Notes: generated by a model from the sequence alone, not told the origin. DNA of 46,378 nucleotides from Clostridia bacterium (GCA_017463445.1 JAFTPF010000005.1:1-46378), one strand, 5' to 3'. Positions 17,857 to 25,878 are shown, counted from the stretch's first letter. A program made the numbers and translations.

Positions 17857-19464
17857 ATGAAAAAAGCGTTAGTGCTTTTGGGGATAGGACTGATCGCGGC
17901 GATGGTGTTTGCCGGATGCAGCTCCGAATCCGACCGTAGCAATCGGCGTCACTCTGACGACGATGACGATTCATCGTTTGATTCCATCTTCGGCGATGAA
18001 GAAGAGGATGAAACGCAATCTTCGGAAACCGACGATTACGACTGCGAACACCAATTCGGGGATTGGACCCTTGATAAAGCCGCTACTTGTGCGGAGGAAG
18101 GTCGCATGGTGCGGGTCTGTACGCTGCTGTGCGGACAAAGTGAATACTCCGCTTTGCCCACTACCGATCACTCTGTGGTGGAGGATCAAGCCGTCGCACC
18201 CACCTGTTCCTATACCGGACTTACTGCCGGAAGTCATTGCGCTGTCTGTAATACCGTGATCGAGCCGCAGGACGTGCTGGGCAGAACGGCGCACGATTAC
18301 AGCGACGAAAGTATTACGAAGCAGGCGACCTGTGTGTCGGCGGGCACTCGCAAAATGGCTTGTGTGTATTGCGGTGATTATACCACCGAATCCTACACGC
18401 TGGAGCCCTATACCGCTACCCAGATCAACGCGCAGGCGCTCCAATATGTCGGAGAGATCGTCACCTACGACCGAAGCGGAACAGCGCTGGGGCTAGGTAC
18501 CGGCTTTGTTGTCAGCAGCGACGGCAAGATCATTACCAACTCTCACGTGATCGAGGGAGCGTATTCTGCCGTCATTACCATCAACAGCCGCGAGTACACT
18601 ATCCAGAAGGTGCTGGCGTATGATGCGACCATCGATCTTGCAGTACTGCAGATCAACGCCACCAATTGCCCGTACGCACCCCTTTGCGCAGAAGAATTGG
18701 CGGTAGGCAGTACCGTTTACGCCATCGGCTCCTCCAGAGGAATGACCAACACCTTCTCTCAGGGAATCGTTACATACTTTAACCGCGTAGTGGACGGTGT
18801 CAGCCATATTCAGCACGATGCTTCCATTACCAACGGAAATTCCGGAGGTCCTCTGATCAACGAATACGGCGAAGTGGTGGGCATCAACACCTGGGGGATC
18901 ATGGAATCCCAGAATCTGAACTTTGCGGTCTTTACCGCCGAGATCGACAATCTGGAGTTCGGAACCCCGCTCACTATGGCACAGTTTTACGAGCAGTCCG
19001 CTGATCCGTACACCACTCTTCTGGAATGGCTTGATAGCAATTATACTTCCTATTCCGATACGGACGTTTGGTTCGAATATACCAGCGATAATGCCACCTA
19101 CACGATCTCCTACGATCTGGAGGATGAGTACCTGTATATTGACGCCTATTGGGAATTCGATGACGGCGCAGTGATGTATGTGCTGATCGATCTGTCCGGT
19201 GATCCTTCCGAGTATTTTTACGGATGTATCTATGAAGACGGATACGATCAGAATACCACGTCGGGTACGCTCAATGCTTACGCTTACACCGAAACGTATC
19301 CGCTGACTTACGATTCCTATGAGGGCGATTACTGGAACCAGAGTTCTCTTCTGGAGCTGTATCATCTGGGACTCGACAGCTTGCTAACTTGGTTCGATAT
19401 TTACACCCAGAGCAATGTTCCCGGCGTATCTCTCGATGCTTTCGGCTTCACTGCATTTGAATGA
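17857..19464 (+). CDS. Trypsin-like (HtrA-type) serine protease lipoprotein with cysteine-rich N-terminal repeats
   Basis: 535 residues from ATG 17857 (the TTG at 17836 lacks a ribosome site). Residues 1-20 are a lipoprotein signal ending VFAG with C21, so the protein is anchored outside the membrane. An acidic Ser/Asp linker follows. Residues ~60-185 carry repeated Cys-pair units (CEHQFGDW, TCxxxG, VCNTV, CVYCGDY), probably zinc or disulfide stabilised. The protease domain has the full triad: H230 in TNSHVI, D260 in TIDLAVLQI and S329 in GNSGGPL. No PDZ domain follows; instead there is an acidic, Tyr/Asp-rich C-terminal region of about 150 residues. It lies between the two phosphate cotransporters and is probably read from the first Pho promoter, so phosphate-limited expression is plausible. 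Confidence 0.88.
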   Translation: MKKALVLLGIGLIAAMVFAGCSSESDRSNRRHSDDDDDSSFDSIFGDEEEDETQSSETDDYDCEHQFGDWTLDKAATCAEEGRMVRVCTLLCGQSEYSALPTTDHSVVEDQAVAPTCSYTGLTAGSHCAVCNTVIEPQDVLGRTAHDYSDESITKQATCVSAGTRKMACVYCGDYTTESYTLEPYTATQINAQALQYVGEIVTYDRSGTALGLGTGFVVSSDGKIITNSHVIEGAYSAVITINSREYTIQKVLAYDATIDLAVLQINATNCPYAPLCAEELAVGSTVYAIGSSRGMTNTFSQGIVTYFNRVVDGVSHIQHDASITNGNSGGPLINEYGEVVGINTWGIMESQNLNFAVFTAEIDNLEFGTPLTMAQFYEQSADPYTTLLEWLDSNYTSYSDTDVWFEYTSDNATYTISYDLEDEYLYIDAYWEFDDGAVMYVLIDLSGDPSEYFYGCIYEDGYDQNTTSGTLNAYAYTETYPLTYDSYEGDYWNQSSLLELYHLGLDSLLTWFDIYTQSNVPGVSLDAFGFTAFE

Positions 19465-19471
19465 TCCATTC

Positions 19472-19505
19472 AGAGCCACCCACAAACGTGGGGGCTCTAT
19501 TTTTT
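19472..19505 (+). terminator. Terminator after the protease gene
   Basis: AGAGCC(AC)CCAC pairs with GTGGG(G)GGCTCT, followed by ATTTTTT. It separates the first transporter/protease unit from the second transporter. Confidence 0.85.
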
Positions 19506-19539
19506 AAAGCAGTTTTGCGAAACAATGCGGAACTGCTTT
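19506..19539 (+). other. Perfect 9-base inverted repeat before the second Pho box
   Basis: AAAGCAGTT (19506-19514) and AACTGCTTT (19531-19539) are perfect complements around a 16-base loop, lying just after the terminator and nine bases before the first Pho repeat. It may be an extra terminator or an operator. Confidence 0.5.
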
Positions 19540-19547
19540 AATTTTCA

Positions 19548-19603
19548 TTTTACAAAGATTTAATCATGTTCTGCTTCTTGATTTTACATAACTCAGATAT
19601 AAT
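19548..19603 (+). promoter_or_regulatory. Pho-box-like repeats and -10 of the second phosphate cotransporter
   Basis: Repeats start at 19548 (TTTTACA), 19559 (TTTAATC), 19570 (TCTGCTT) and 19582 (TTTTACA), and TATAAT lies at 19598. The steps 11, 11, 12 and then 16 to the -10 are the same as in front of the first cotransporter, although the middle repeats differ in sequence. Confidence 0.75.
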
Positions 19604-19653
19604 CGTAAACAGTATGTCAAAATAGTAAAAAATATGACAACGAAGGAGAAATC

Positions 19654-21402
19654 ATGGATATTTTCTCGGTCTTTACATTAGTGGGTGGACTTGCCTTCTT
19701 CCTCTTTGGTATGAATGTGATGTCCTCCGGCCTCGAACAGCTCGCCGGCAGTAAACTGGAAGAGCTGCTCCGCAAAATGACCTCCAATCACTTCAAAGCA
19801 CTTCTTCTGGGTGTGGGCATTACCGCCGTCATCCAGTCTTCCTCCGCCGTCACCGTTATGCTGGTGGGACTGGTCAACTCGGGTATCATGCAGCTGGGGC
19901 AGTCCATCGGTGTCATCATGGGCTCCAACATCGGTACCACCGTTACTGCATGGATCCTTTCTCTTACGGGCATCGAGGGCGATTCCTTCTTGATCAAGAT
20001 GCTCAAGCCCTCTTCCTTCGCTCCTCTTCTGGCGCTTCTCGGCATCGGTCTTGTGATGATGTCCAAGAGCAACAAGAAAAAATCCATTGGCTCGATCCTG
20101 CTGGGTTTTGCCGTACTGATGAACGGTATGGAGCTGATGAGCGGCGCAGTGGAGCCTCTGAAGGACAGCCCCTCCTTCGCCAAGGTATTTACGCTCTTCT
20201 CCAATCCTCTGCTGGGCGTACTGGTAGGCGCAGTATTCACTGCTATCATTCAGTCTTCTTCCGCATCGGTCGGTATTCTGCAGGGTCTCACCACTACCGG
20301 CGCTATCACCTTTGGCAACGCCATTCCGATCATTATGGGTCAGAATATCGGTACCTGTATTACCGCGCTGATCTCCTCGGTAGGTGTAAACCGTAACGCT
20401 AAGCGCGTCAGCATCGTTCACATTTCCTTCAATCTGATCGGGACTGCCATCTGGCTCTCCGCCTTCTACATAGTACACCTGGTTGTGGACTTCTCCTTCA
20501 TCGATCAGCCCATCAATGCAGCCTGGATCGCTATCATCCACTCTATCTTCAATATCCTCACCACTATTCTGCTGATCCCTTTCACCAAACTGCTGGAGAA
20601 GCTGGCGTATATCGTCATCAAGGAAAAGGGTAAGAAGGCAGAGGAAGCCAGCTTCTTGGACGAGCGTCTTCTCAACACACCTTCCGTAGCAGTTTCCGAG
20701 TGCAACCGTAAAACAGTGGAGATGAGCCATGCCGCCTTCGACACCCTGAAGCAATCCTTCGTTCTGATGCAGGATTACACGTCCGCCGGGTGTGAGGAGG
20801 TACTTGCGGGAGAAGATCGTTTGGATAAGTACGAAGACAAGCTGGGCTCCTATCTGGTAAAGATCTCTGCCAAAGAGATCTCCGATGTGGACAGCCGACA
20901 GGTCTCCCGTATGCTGCACACCATCGGCAACTTTGAGCGTCTGGGTGACCATGCCGTGAATCTGATGGGCGTTGCGAAAGAGATGCACGAAAAGCAGATC
21001 TCCTTCTCCGATGAGGCAAACCGTGAGATCGCCGTGCTGAAGCGTGCGCTGAGCGAGATTCTTGCCCGCACCGAAGAAGCGTACGACAAGAACGACGTTG
21101 CACTGGCAGCCAAGGTGGAACCGCTGGAGCAGGTCATCGACCAGCTGATCTCCGACATCAAGAACCGCCACATCGCCCGTCTGAAGAACGGTTACTGTAC
21201 CATCGAGCTGGGCTTTGTCCTCTCCGATCTCTTAACCAACTACGAGCGCATCTCCGACCACTGTTCCAACATCGCCGTTGCCATCATCGAGTCCGAACAG
21301 GGCAGTTTTGATACCCACGAGTATCTTTCCAGCGTAAAAGAAGGCACCGGAACCGCATATGCCGAGGAATACAATCTCTGCAAGGCGGAATACCGTCTGT
21401 AA
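19654..21402 (+). CDS. Na+/phosphate cotransporter with C-terminal PhoU-like domain (copy 2)
   Basis: 582 residues, a close paralogue of the cotransporter at 16061. It has the same two QSSSA signatures (AVIQSSSAVTVML, AIIQSSSASVGIL), the same GQNIGTCITALIS loop and a nearly identical PhoU-like C-terminus (SRMLHTIGNFERLGDHAVNL). It lacks a ten-residue insert found in copy 1 near residue 107 (around LGGSEMNP). The cytoplasmic C-terminal region is more alike than some membrane segments, fitting tandem duplication with gene conversion or selection on a shared signalling function. AAGGAG precedes the ATG, and it has its own Pho-box promoter and a terminator. Two systems could differ in affinity or ion preference, but the sequence does not say how. 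Confidence 0.93.
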   Translation: MDIFSVFTLVGGLAFFLFGMNVMSSGLEQLAGSKLEELLRKMTSNHFKALLLGVGITAVIQSSSAVTVMLVGLVNSGIMQLGQSIGVIMGSNIGTTVTAWILSLTGIEGDSFLIKMLKPSSFAPLLALLGIGLVMMSKSNKKKSIGSILLGFAVLMNGMELMSGAVEPLKDSPSFAKVFTLFSNPLLGVLVGAVFTAIIQSSSASVGILQGLTTTGAITFGNAIPIIMGQNIGTCITALISSVGVNRNAKRVSIVHISFNLIGTAIWLSAFYIVHLVVDFSFIDQPINAAWIAIIHSIFNILTTILLIPFTKLLEKLAYIVIKEKGKKAEEASFLDERLLNTPSVAVSECNRKTVEMSHAAFDTLKQSFVLMQDYTSAGCEEVLAGEDRLDKYEDKLGSYLVKISAKEISDVDSRQVSRMLHTIGNFERLGDHAVNLMGVAKEMHEKQISFSDEANREIAVLKRALSEILARTEEAYDKNDVALAAKVEPLEQVIDQLISDIKNRHIARLKNGYCTIELGFVLSDLLTNYERISDHCSNIAVAIIESEQGSFDTHEYLSSVKEGTGTAYAEEYNLCKAEYRL

Positions 21403-21418
21403 TATCATATCCCACAAA

Positions 21419-21441
21419 GGGAGGCAAGCGATTGCCTCCCT
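21419..21441 (+). terminator. Terminator after the second cotransporter (hairpin 1)
   Basis: GGGAGGCAA (21419-21427), loop GCGA, TTGCCTCCC (21432-21440), then TTCAGTTT. The stem is perfect over nine pairs. The same arms recur at 21586. Confidence 0.75.
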
Positions 21442-21502
21442 TCAGTTTGTCGATAAAGTACAATTATAGAATGCCGCCAGCCAAGGAAGTGGGTGGGATG
21501 CT

Positions 21503-21560
21503 CGAAGGGAGGGCGAAAACTTCGGCGTTTGAGATGGTTTCGCCCTCCCTTCGATTTTGA
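21503..21560 (+). other. Long perfect hairpin (hairpin 2) in the transporter-padR gap
   Basis: A 16-base arm at 21503-21518 pairs perfectly with 21538-21553 around a 19-base loop, followed by ATTTTGAT. With hairpins 1 and 3 it fills most of the 319-base gap before padR. It may be a terminator or part of a palindromic repeat element. Confidence 0.7.
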
Positions 21561-21585
21561 TAAGGACTTTTTTTCGACACGCTGA

Positions 21586-21612
21586 GGGAGGCAAACGATT
21601 GCCTCCCTTTTT
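21586..21612 (+). terminator. Hairpin 3, repeat of hairpin 1 with a strong T-run
   Basis: GGGAGGCAA (21586-21594), loop ACGA, TTGCCTCCC (21599-21607), then TTTTTA. The arms are identical to hairpin 1, and only the loop differs. It insulates the padR promoter from upstream transcription. Confidence 0.8.
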
Positions 21613-21652
21613 ATGTTGTGTTCGAAAAAAATATTTGCATTATTTTCAAGAA

Positions 21653-21686
21653 ATACCTTGACAGGCGAGGTATCGTGTGTTATAAT
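21653..21686 (+). promoter_or_regulatory. Consensus sigma-A promoter with overlapping operator for the padR operon
   Basis: TTGACA (21658-21663), 17 bases, TATAAT (21681-21686): both boxes match the consensus exactly. An inverted repeat ATACCT-N9-AGGTAT (21653-21658 and 21668-21673) overlaps the -35, a good place for repression by the PadR protein encoded just downstream. Confidence 0.8.
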
Positions 21687-21721
21687 GCAAACACGAAGAC
21701 CAAACGAAGGGAGGAAAAGCA

Positions 21722-22066
21722 ATGATCGTCACATCCGATCTGCTGCGCGGAAACACCGAAACTATCATTCTGTCACTCCTCGAGCAGGGGGACAGCTACG
21801 GTTACGAGATCAACAAAGGTATCTCCCGCCTGTCCGGAGGAGAATATGAACTGAAAGAAGCCACGCTTTACTGTGCATTCCGACGCATGGAGGAGGCGGG
21901 GTATATCTCCTCATATTGGGGAAGTGAAGTGCGCGGCGCGAGACGGCGTTACTATCGCATCACCGAAGCGGGCAGGGAAGCCCTTGCCGCTCAGCGCAGG
22001 GATTGGATCGCCGCGCGGGACCTTCTCGACCGCATCATTCTGAAAGGAGCAAATCATAATGGATAG
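21722..22066 (+). CDS. PadR-family transcriptional regulator
   Basis: 114 residues, the size of the short PadR subfamily with one winged-helix domain and a dimerisation helix. Characteristic segments are TIILSLLEQGDSYGYEI, EATLYCAFRRMEEAGYI and RRRYYRITEAGREAL. Such proteins repress their own operon and respond to small ligands or envelope stress. GGGAGGAAAAGC precedes the ATG. The gene overlaps the next one by 8 bases, and the three-gene cassette is transcribed from one consensus promoter with a palindrome over the -35, which I infer to be its operator. Confidence 0.93.
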   Translation: MIVTSDLLRGNTETIILSLLEQGDSYGYEINKGISRLSGGEYELKEATLYCAFRRMEEAGYISSYWGSEVRGARRRYYRITEAGREALAAQRRDWIAARDLLDRIILKGANHNG

Positions 22067-22976
22067 ATACGAAAAACTTTACGCTGCCGTGGACAAAGTG
22101 TTTGCGGGTACGCCCAATACGCCCGCTGCGCTGGCGGCAAAGACCGAGATCATAGAGAATCTTACTGCAAAATACGACGATCTTTTGGCAGACGGATTGT
22201 CCGAAGCCGATGCCGTCCGTATAACGGTGGACAGTATCGGCGATATTGACGAGCTGTTTGGCGAAGCGCAGAAGATCGTGCCCGGAGCGACGCCCGCACC
22301 GTTTCCGACAGAGCCTGTTCCGGAATCTGAAAACGAGCGCACGGTCAAGTATCCTGCCGAACAAGTGCGAAAAGGCAAGACCGTTCAAAGATTGCTGATC
22401 GCCGCTGCAGTTGCGCTTTATATTTTGTCTCCCGTGGGTCCCATTCTTACCGTAGCAGGCGTTCCCGTGATGATCGCGGTATCGCTCCTGTTCGTTGCCT
22501 GTGGACTCGCCACCGCCATGATCGTCGCTTCCGGTTTTAGCCTGCCTTGGAACAACGCCAAAGGCAAGCTTCTGCTGGGACTGGGCGTCGGCGGATGCGT
22601 CTGGGGACTGATACCGATGCTGCTGTTGGCAAATATTTCTGAAGGCTTGGCAGTCTCAGCCATGTTTGCGACCTGGGCGATCTCGGTGGTACTGATCATT
22701 CTCAGTGCCAGTTTTAAGGGTACTCAGCCTCCCGCAGAAATTGAGGAGCAGACATCGGTTCGCCACAGTGAGGTGCCGGAGGAAATGATGGGCATCTATA
22801 AACCAATCCGCATCGTAGTATTGCTGGTGACGCTGGGTGTATACCTGGGGATCAGCTTTTGGACGGGCGGCTGGGTCTACACCTGGCTGATATGGCCTAT
22901 GGACAGTTGCGTCAATCGGATCATTCGCGCGTGTTTTTGGATTGGTCATAACAATCGAGAGGAGGATGTACAATGA
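22059..22976 (+). CDS. Membrane protein with N-terminal permease-prefix/DUF1700-like domain
   Basis: 305 residues. Residues 1 to about 75 form a soluble helical domain (YEKLYAAVDKVF, DGLSEADAVRITVDSIGD) typical of the permease-prefix or DUF1700-like domain that often follows PadR genes. A Pro/Glu linker comes next. About six membrane helices lie in residues ~111-290, including VALYILSPVGPILTV and LLLGLGVGGCVWGLIPM. It has no transporter ATPase motif. PadR, DUF1700-like and DUF4097 genes commonly occur together in Firmicutes as an envelope-sensing or anti-regulator cassette, and here they overlap by 8 and 4 bases. The function is inferred from that context. Confidence 0.8.
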   Translation: MDRYEKLYAAVDKVFAGTPNTPAALAAKTEIIENLTAKYDDLLADGLSEADAVRITVDSIGDIDELFGEAQKIVPGATPAPFPTEPVPESENERTVKYPAEQVRKGKTVQRLLIAAAVALYILSPVGPILTVAGVPVMIAVSLLFVACGLATAMIVASGFSLPWNNAKGKLLLGLGVGGCVWGLIPMLLLANISEGLAVSAMFATWAISVVLIILSASFKGTQPPAEIEEQTSVRHSEVPEEMMGIYKPIRIVVLLVTLGVYLGISFWTGGWVYTWLIWPMDSCVNRIIRACFWIGHNNREEDVQ

Positions 22977-23974
22977 AGCGTCCCGGATTGACTATTGTCG
23001 TCAATGCCGTCGTTTGCTTGCTGCTGGGCAATCTGCTGGTAGGCGCGATGATGCTGGATCACAGCGGCTGGTTGGATGGCTTTTTGGGTGATCTGTTCAC
23101 AAACGGTATATATGCCGAGGATGACAGTTATTCTGTGGGGAATACTACCCTGTCTGCTGACGGTGTTACGAATATCGACCTCGGCTGGGGAGCAGGCAGT
23201 GTGACGATCAGAGTGGGGGAAGGCTCTTCCATTGAATTGACCGAGGATGTTAGCAATGCGTCGGATGAGAACGAGATAATCCACTGGAAGGTGGAAAATG
23301 AAACGCTGAGGATCCGATGTGGCAGAAGAAATGGTACTCTGCTGTCGATTTTCAACTGGAACTATCCCGATAAATCGCTGACGCTGACGATCCCGGCTTC
23401 CCTTGCCGAGCAGCTTGGGACGGTAGAGGTGCGGGTGGCATCCGCTACCGTGACCGCAGGTGATCTGCGCGCCCGTCGGCTGTCGGTGGATACCGCCTCG
23501 GGAGCCGTAAAATTGAGTAATATCACTGCTGACGCGATTGAACTGAACACCGCCTCCGGCGATCTGTACGGCGCGAATCTTACGGCAGAGCGGCTGGAGC
23601 TGGACGGCGCCAGCGCCAAACAATCGTTTACCGATTGCACGGTCAGCGGAATGGTCGAGTGCGACACGGCATCGGGTAGCTTCTTCTATAGTGGCAGCCT
23701 GGGATCGCTGGAAGCGGATACCGCCTCGGGAAATATCGAACTGCACCTGACCGCTCCCGCCGGTACTCTTGAGATCGATAGCGCGTCGGGCAATGTAACG
23801 GTAACCCTTCCGTCCGATTTGCCGGGTCTTACCGCAGAGATGGATAGCGCATCGGGGGACTTGATCTTTGATTTTGCGATCCGTTATCAAGGTGATGCTG
23901 CAGTGTACGGCGACGGTTCCATGAAGGTAGAGATCGATACTGCCTCCGGTGATGCCAAGTTCCGGATGGATTAA
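22973..23974 (+). CDS. DUF4097-family beta-repeat protein with N-terminal membrane anchor
   Basis: 333 residues. A hydrophobic segment at residues ~7-28 (LTIVVNAVVCLLLGNLLVGAMML) is an uncleaved anchor or signal. The remainder is a right-handed beta-repeat region in which the phrase (D/N)(T/S)ASG recurs seven times (e.g. DTASGAV, NTASGDL, DSASGNV) at spacings of about 20-25 residues, the hallmark of DUF4097 proteins. It is probably extracytoplasmic. The start ATG overlaps the stop of the preceding gene by 4 bases (ATGA), so the two are translationally coupled. A strong terminator follows. DUF4097 proteins have no established enzyme activity and are thought to be structural or sensory. Confidence 0.88.
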   Translation: MKRPGLTIVVNAVVCLLLGNLLVGAMMLDHSGWLDGFLGDLFTNGIYAEDDSYSVGNTTLSADGVTNIDLGWGAGSVTIRVGEGSSIELTEDVSNASDENEIIHWKVENETLRIRCGRRNGTLLSIFNWNYPDKSLTLTIPASLAEQLGTVEVRVASATVTAGDLRARRLSVDTASGAVKLSNITADAIELNTASGDLYGANLTAERLELDGASAKQSFTDCTVSGMVECDTASGSFFYSGSLGSLEADTASGNIELHLTAPAGTLEIDSASGNVTVTLPSDLPGLTAEMDSASGDLIFDFAIRYQGDAAVYGDGSMKVEIDTASGDAKFRMD

Positions 23975-23981
23975 GCCTTTG

Positions 23982-24013
23982 AAAAAACTCCGACGTTTCC
24001 GTCGGAGTTTTTT
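23982..24013 (+). terminator. Terminator of the padR cassette
   Basis: AAAAAACTCCGACG and CGTCGGAGTTTTTT form a perfect stem around TTTC. It can also act on the minus strand for the small Cys-rich gene that ends at 24043. Confidence 0.92.
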
Positions 24014-24042
24014 GGATGATGCTGGGGGCAAAGCCCGTTTAC

Positions 24043-24219
24043 TTAGTTGCAGCCACAGCCGCAGCCGTTGTTGTTGTAGTTGCCGCAGCTGTTGCAGCCG
24101 CAACCGTTGTTGTTATAGGTGCCGTAGCCGTCGTTGTTGCAGAAGAAGAACAGCAGGATCAGCGCGATGATGATCAGCCATACGGTGGAATTATCAAACA
24201 GGTTACAGAAGCAGCTCAT
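24043..24219 (-). CDS. 58-residue Cys/Asn/Gly-rich small membrane protein
   Basis: Start CAT-complement at 24219 with AAGGAGATC placed eight bases upstream, stop TAA at 24043. The protein opens MSCFCNLFDN, has one membrane helix (about residues 14-27, VWLIIIALILLFFF), and ends in a low-complexity tail of Asn, Gly and Cys with NNNGCGCNSCG and a terminal CGCGCN. Nine cysteines are in the 58 residues. Similar short, Cys/Gly-rich, single-helix peptides are common in sporulating Clostridia and Bacilli and are sometimes compared with YjcZ-like or coat-associated peptides, but I cannot name this one. It has an independent, well-formed ribosome site and lies in a tight niche between two terminators. 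The Cys-rich tail suggests metal binding or cross-linking. Confidence 0.82.
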   Translation of the reverse strand: MSCFCNLFDNSTVWLIIIALILLFFFCNNDGYGTYNNNGCGCNSCGNYNNNGCGCGCN

Positions 24220-24310
24220 ATTTTAGATCTCCTTGAATTTTAGCAGTGAGAGGATTTCCCCTCTCCTCTACTATCATATGGAGATCGCTCCGAAGTGTTC
24301 CGCCGTCTGA

Positions 24311-24341
24311 CAAAAAAAGATCCTCGGCAAAACCGAGGATC
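24311..24341 (-). terminator. Terminator after the zinc-ribbon protein gene (minus strand)
   Basis: On the minus strand GATCCTCGG, loop TTTT, CCGAGGATC is followed by TTTTTTT, directly after the stop at 24347. Confidence 0.92.
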
Positions 24342-24346
24342 GGGGG

Positions 24347-25009
24347 TCAACTAAGTTCCAAAGAGTCTCTCTGCAGAAAATCCTCTGCCATGGTCACGCC
24401 TGCCAGCGGCAGAGTTACGGTGGCACCGCACTCCTCGCACCAGACGGTGACCTTTCCGTCGTGGAGACGGAATTTGTAGTCGGCAATAGCGTTGTTCTGA
24501 CAGTTACAGGTGATTTTGCCCTCGTCATTCAGCTCGCGGAGTGCGTAGCGGACGATGTCGGCCACCTGCGGATCCTGCTCCCTAGCTTCCAGCATCTCGT
24601 CGCCGGCGTGGAGCTGTTCGATGTCCTCTAGCCCCGCCTCTCGCATCAGGGCAAGGAGATCGTCGTCCGCCTCCTGCAGAGCGTCCTGAACGGCGTTCTT
24701 GCCGCCCACGAAGCAGAGATCCAGCCCTGTATACGGGCAGGGAAGACGGAATACGCCGCCTGCGCGCTGTGAAAAACTGCTTTGACCCAGTACGAAGATG
24801 TGGGGCTTCGCGCATACGATGCAGGGAACCGCCAGACGGATCCTGCCGTCGGAGCGGCGCTCAATGTTGAGCTCGCTCTCGCCGCAGGAGCATTTGAGCT
24901 TTAGGAGATCGCCTGTCAGCGAGAAGATACCGGGGACGCTCAGCACGCCCGCGCCACAGCGTGGGCAACGGTATGCAATGATAGTATCTTTTTCGGTGAG
25001 TGTCATCAT
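24347..25009 (-). CDS. Zinc-ribbon protein of CpXC type
   Basis: 220 residues, soluble. Zinc-ribbon-like cysteine pairs occur in two blocks: YRCPRCGAG, LKCSCGE and PCIVCAKPH in the first 70 residues, and ITCNCQNN and VWCEECGATV near the C-terminus. A middle helical, acidic region (about 105-165) links them. The opening, CPRCG followed by a CSCG strand, fits the CpXC-type zinc-ribbon domain. It is probably a cytosolic nucleic-acid- or protein-binding factor of unknown target. The start overlaps the stop of the upstream membrane protein gene (TAATG), so the two are translated together. A strong terminator follows. Confidence 0.78.
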   Translation of the reverse strand: MMTLTEKDTIIAYRCPRCGAGVLSVPGIFSLTGDLLKLKCSCGESELNIERRSDGRIRLAVPCIVCAKPHIFVLGQSSFSQRAGGVFRLPCPYTGLDLCFVGGKNAVQDALQEADDDLLALMREAGLEDIEQLHAGDEMLEAREQDPQVADIVRYALRELNDEGKITCNCQNNAIADYKFRLHDGKVTVWCEECGATVTLPLAGVTMAEDFLQRDSLELS

Positions 25010-25878
25010 TATTCCTCTTCTGTTCCGTTCTTGATCACTACATACGGAGGCTTTTGCAAATTCTTAGTGAGTTCGAAGGGTTTAGCGTCATCCATATCGT
25101 ATTTCGTCACGGGAATATCGGATAAATAAACGGTGAGATATTCATAAGGATCGGTCAGGTCGACGGTACCGTCGCCGGCGTAGTAGATCATCAGCTCCAA
25201 CTCGTCAGCGGTGGTATAGTCGATGCCCGAGAAGGTCAGGCGGCGATAGGTGTAGGTGAAGCGCTCGGCGGTAGTGAAACTGTAATCGGTGTGATAATTG
25301 GTTCCGTCATAAATGGCGTAGACGAATGGCTCTCCCGCAGGCTCCGATTCCAGACTGTAGGTCTCCATCAGCTCCTTCATGCCCTCGTCGTTGACGCGGA
25401 TGGTGATCTGCAACTCGCCTGCAGAGGGAATATAAACGGGATTTGAGGTATGGAACTGCCCATAGTGGATGAATTGTTTTCTGTTTTCGGGAGCAGAACC
25501 GTCACCGGAGTAGGTATTTTCCCGGCAAGAGAAGGTATCGTAGCTGTAAGTGGTGCTGGTACGGGTGTCCTCGTTATAGATACGGTAGCTGCTCTCCTGT
25601 GTGTAGGCAAAATCCTGCCACTGACGGTCGTCGTCCACCTTCCACGCTTCGTATGCCTTCAAGGTATTGTCAGTCCAAAGGAAGACTTTGGCGTCGGCAG
25701 GGTCTTCTTTTATGCACATCCGGAAAAACAGCAGACCGAAGAATGCAAGCATCAAGAGGATGCCGATCCACTTGAACACTTTAAACACGGGACCATGGGG
25801 CTTTTTTTCTTCATAAGGATCGTATTCGTTTTGCAATGGATTATCCTCGCTTTCGTAGGGTATCATATATTCTACCAC
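25009..25878 (-). CDS. Single-pass membrane-anchored extracellular protein of unknown function
   Basis: 289 residues. A short acidic cytosolic N-terminus is followed by one membrane helix at about residues 33-53 (FKWIGILLMLAFFGLLFFRM). The rest, about 230 residues, is a Tyr/Asp/Thr-rich, beta-strand-rich domain with no recognised motif and is probably outside the cell. The predicted start is GTG at 25878 with AAAGG seven bases upstream; ATG at 25866 would shorten it by four residues. It overlaps the start of the zinc-ribbon protein, making a two-gene operon. I do not recognise the family. Confidence 0.75.
   Translation of the reverse strand: MVEYMIPYESEDNPLQNEYDPYEEKKPHGPVFKVFKWIGILLMLAFFGLLFFRMCIKEDPADAKVFLWTDNTLKAYEAWKVDDDRQWQDFAYTQESSYRIYNEDTRTSTTYSYDTFSCRENTYSGDGSAPENRKQFIHYGQFHTSNPVYIPSAGELQITIRVNDEGMKELMETYSLESEPAGEPFVYAIYDGTNYHTDYSFTTAERFTYTYRRLTFSGIDYTTADELELMIYYAGDGTVDLTDPYEYLTVYLSDIPVTKYDMDDAKPFELTKNLQKPPYVVIKNGTEEE

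Noticed and set aside
24016..24243. 75-residue plus-strand Ala/Val-rich frame
   Set aside because: It is the reverse of the Cys-rich minus-strand gene, which has the proper ribosome site.
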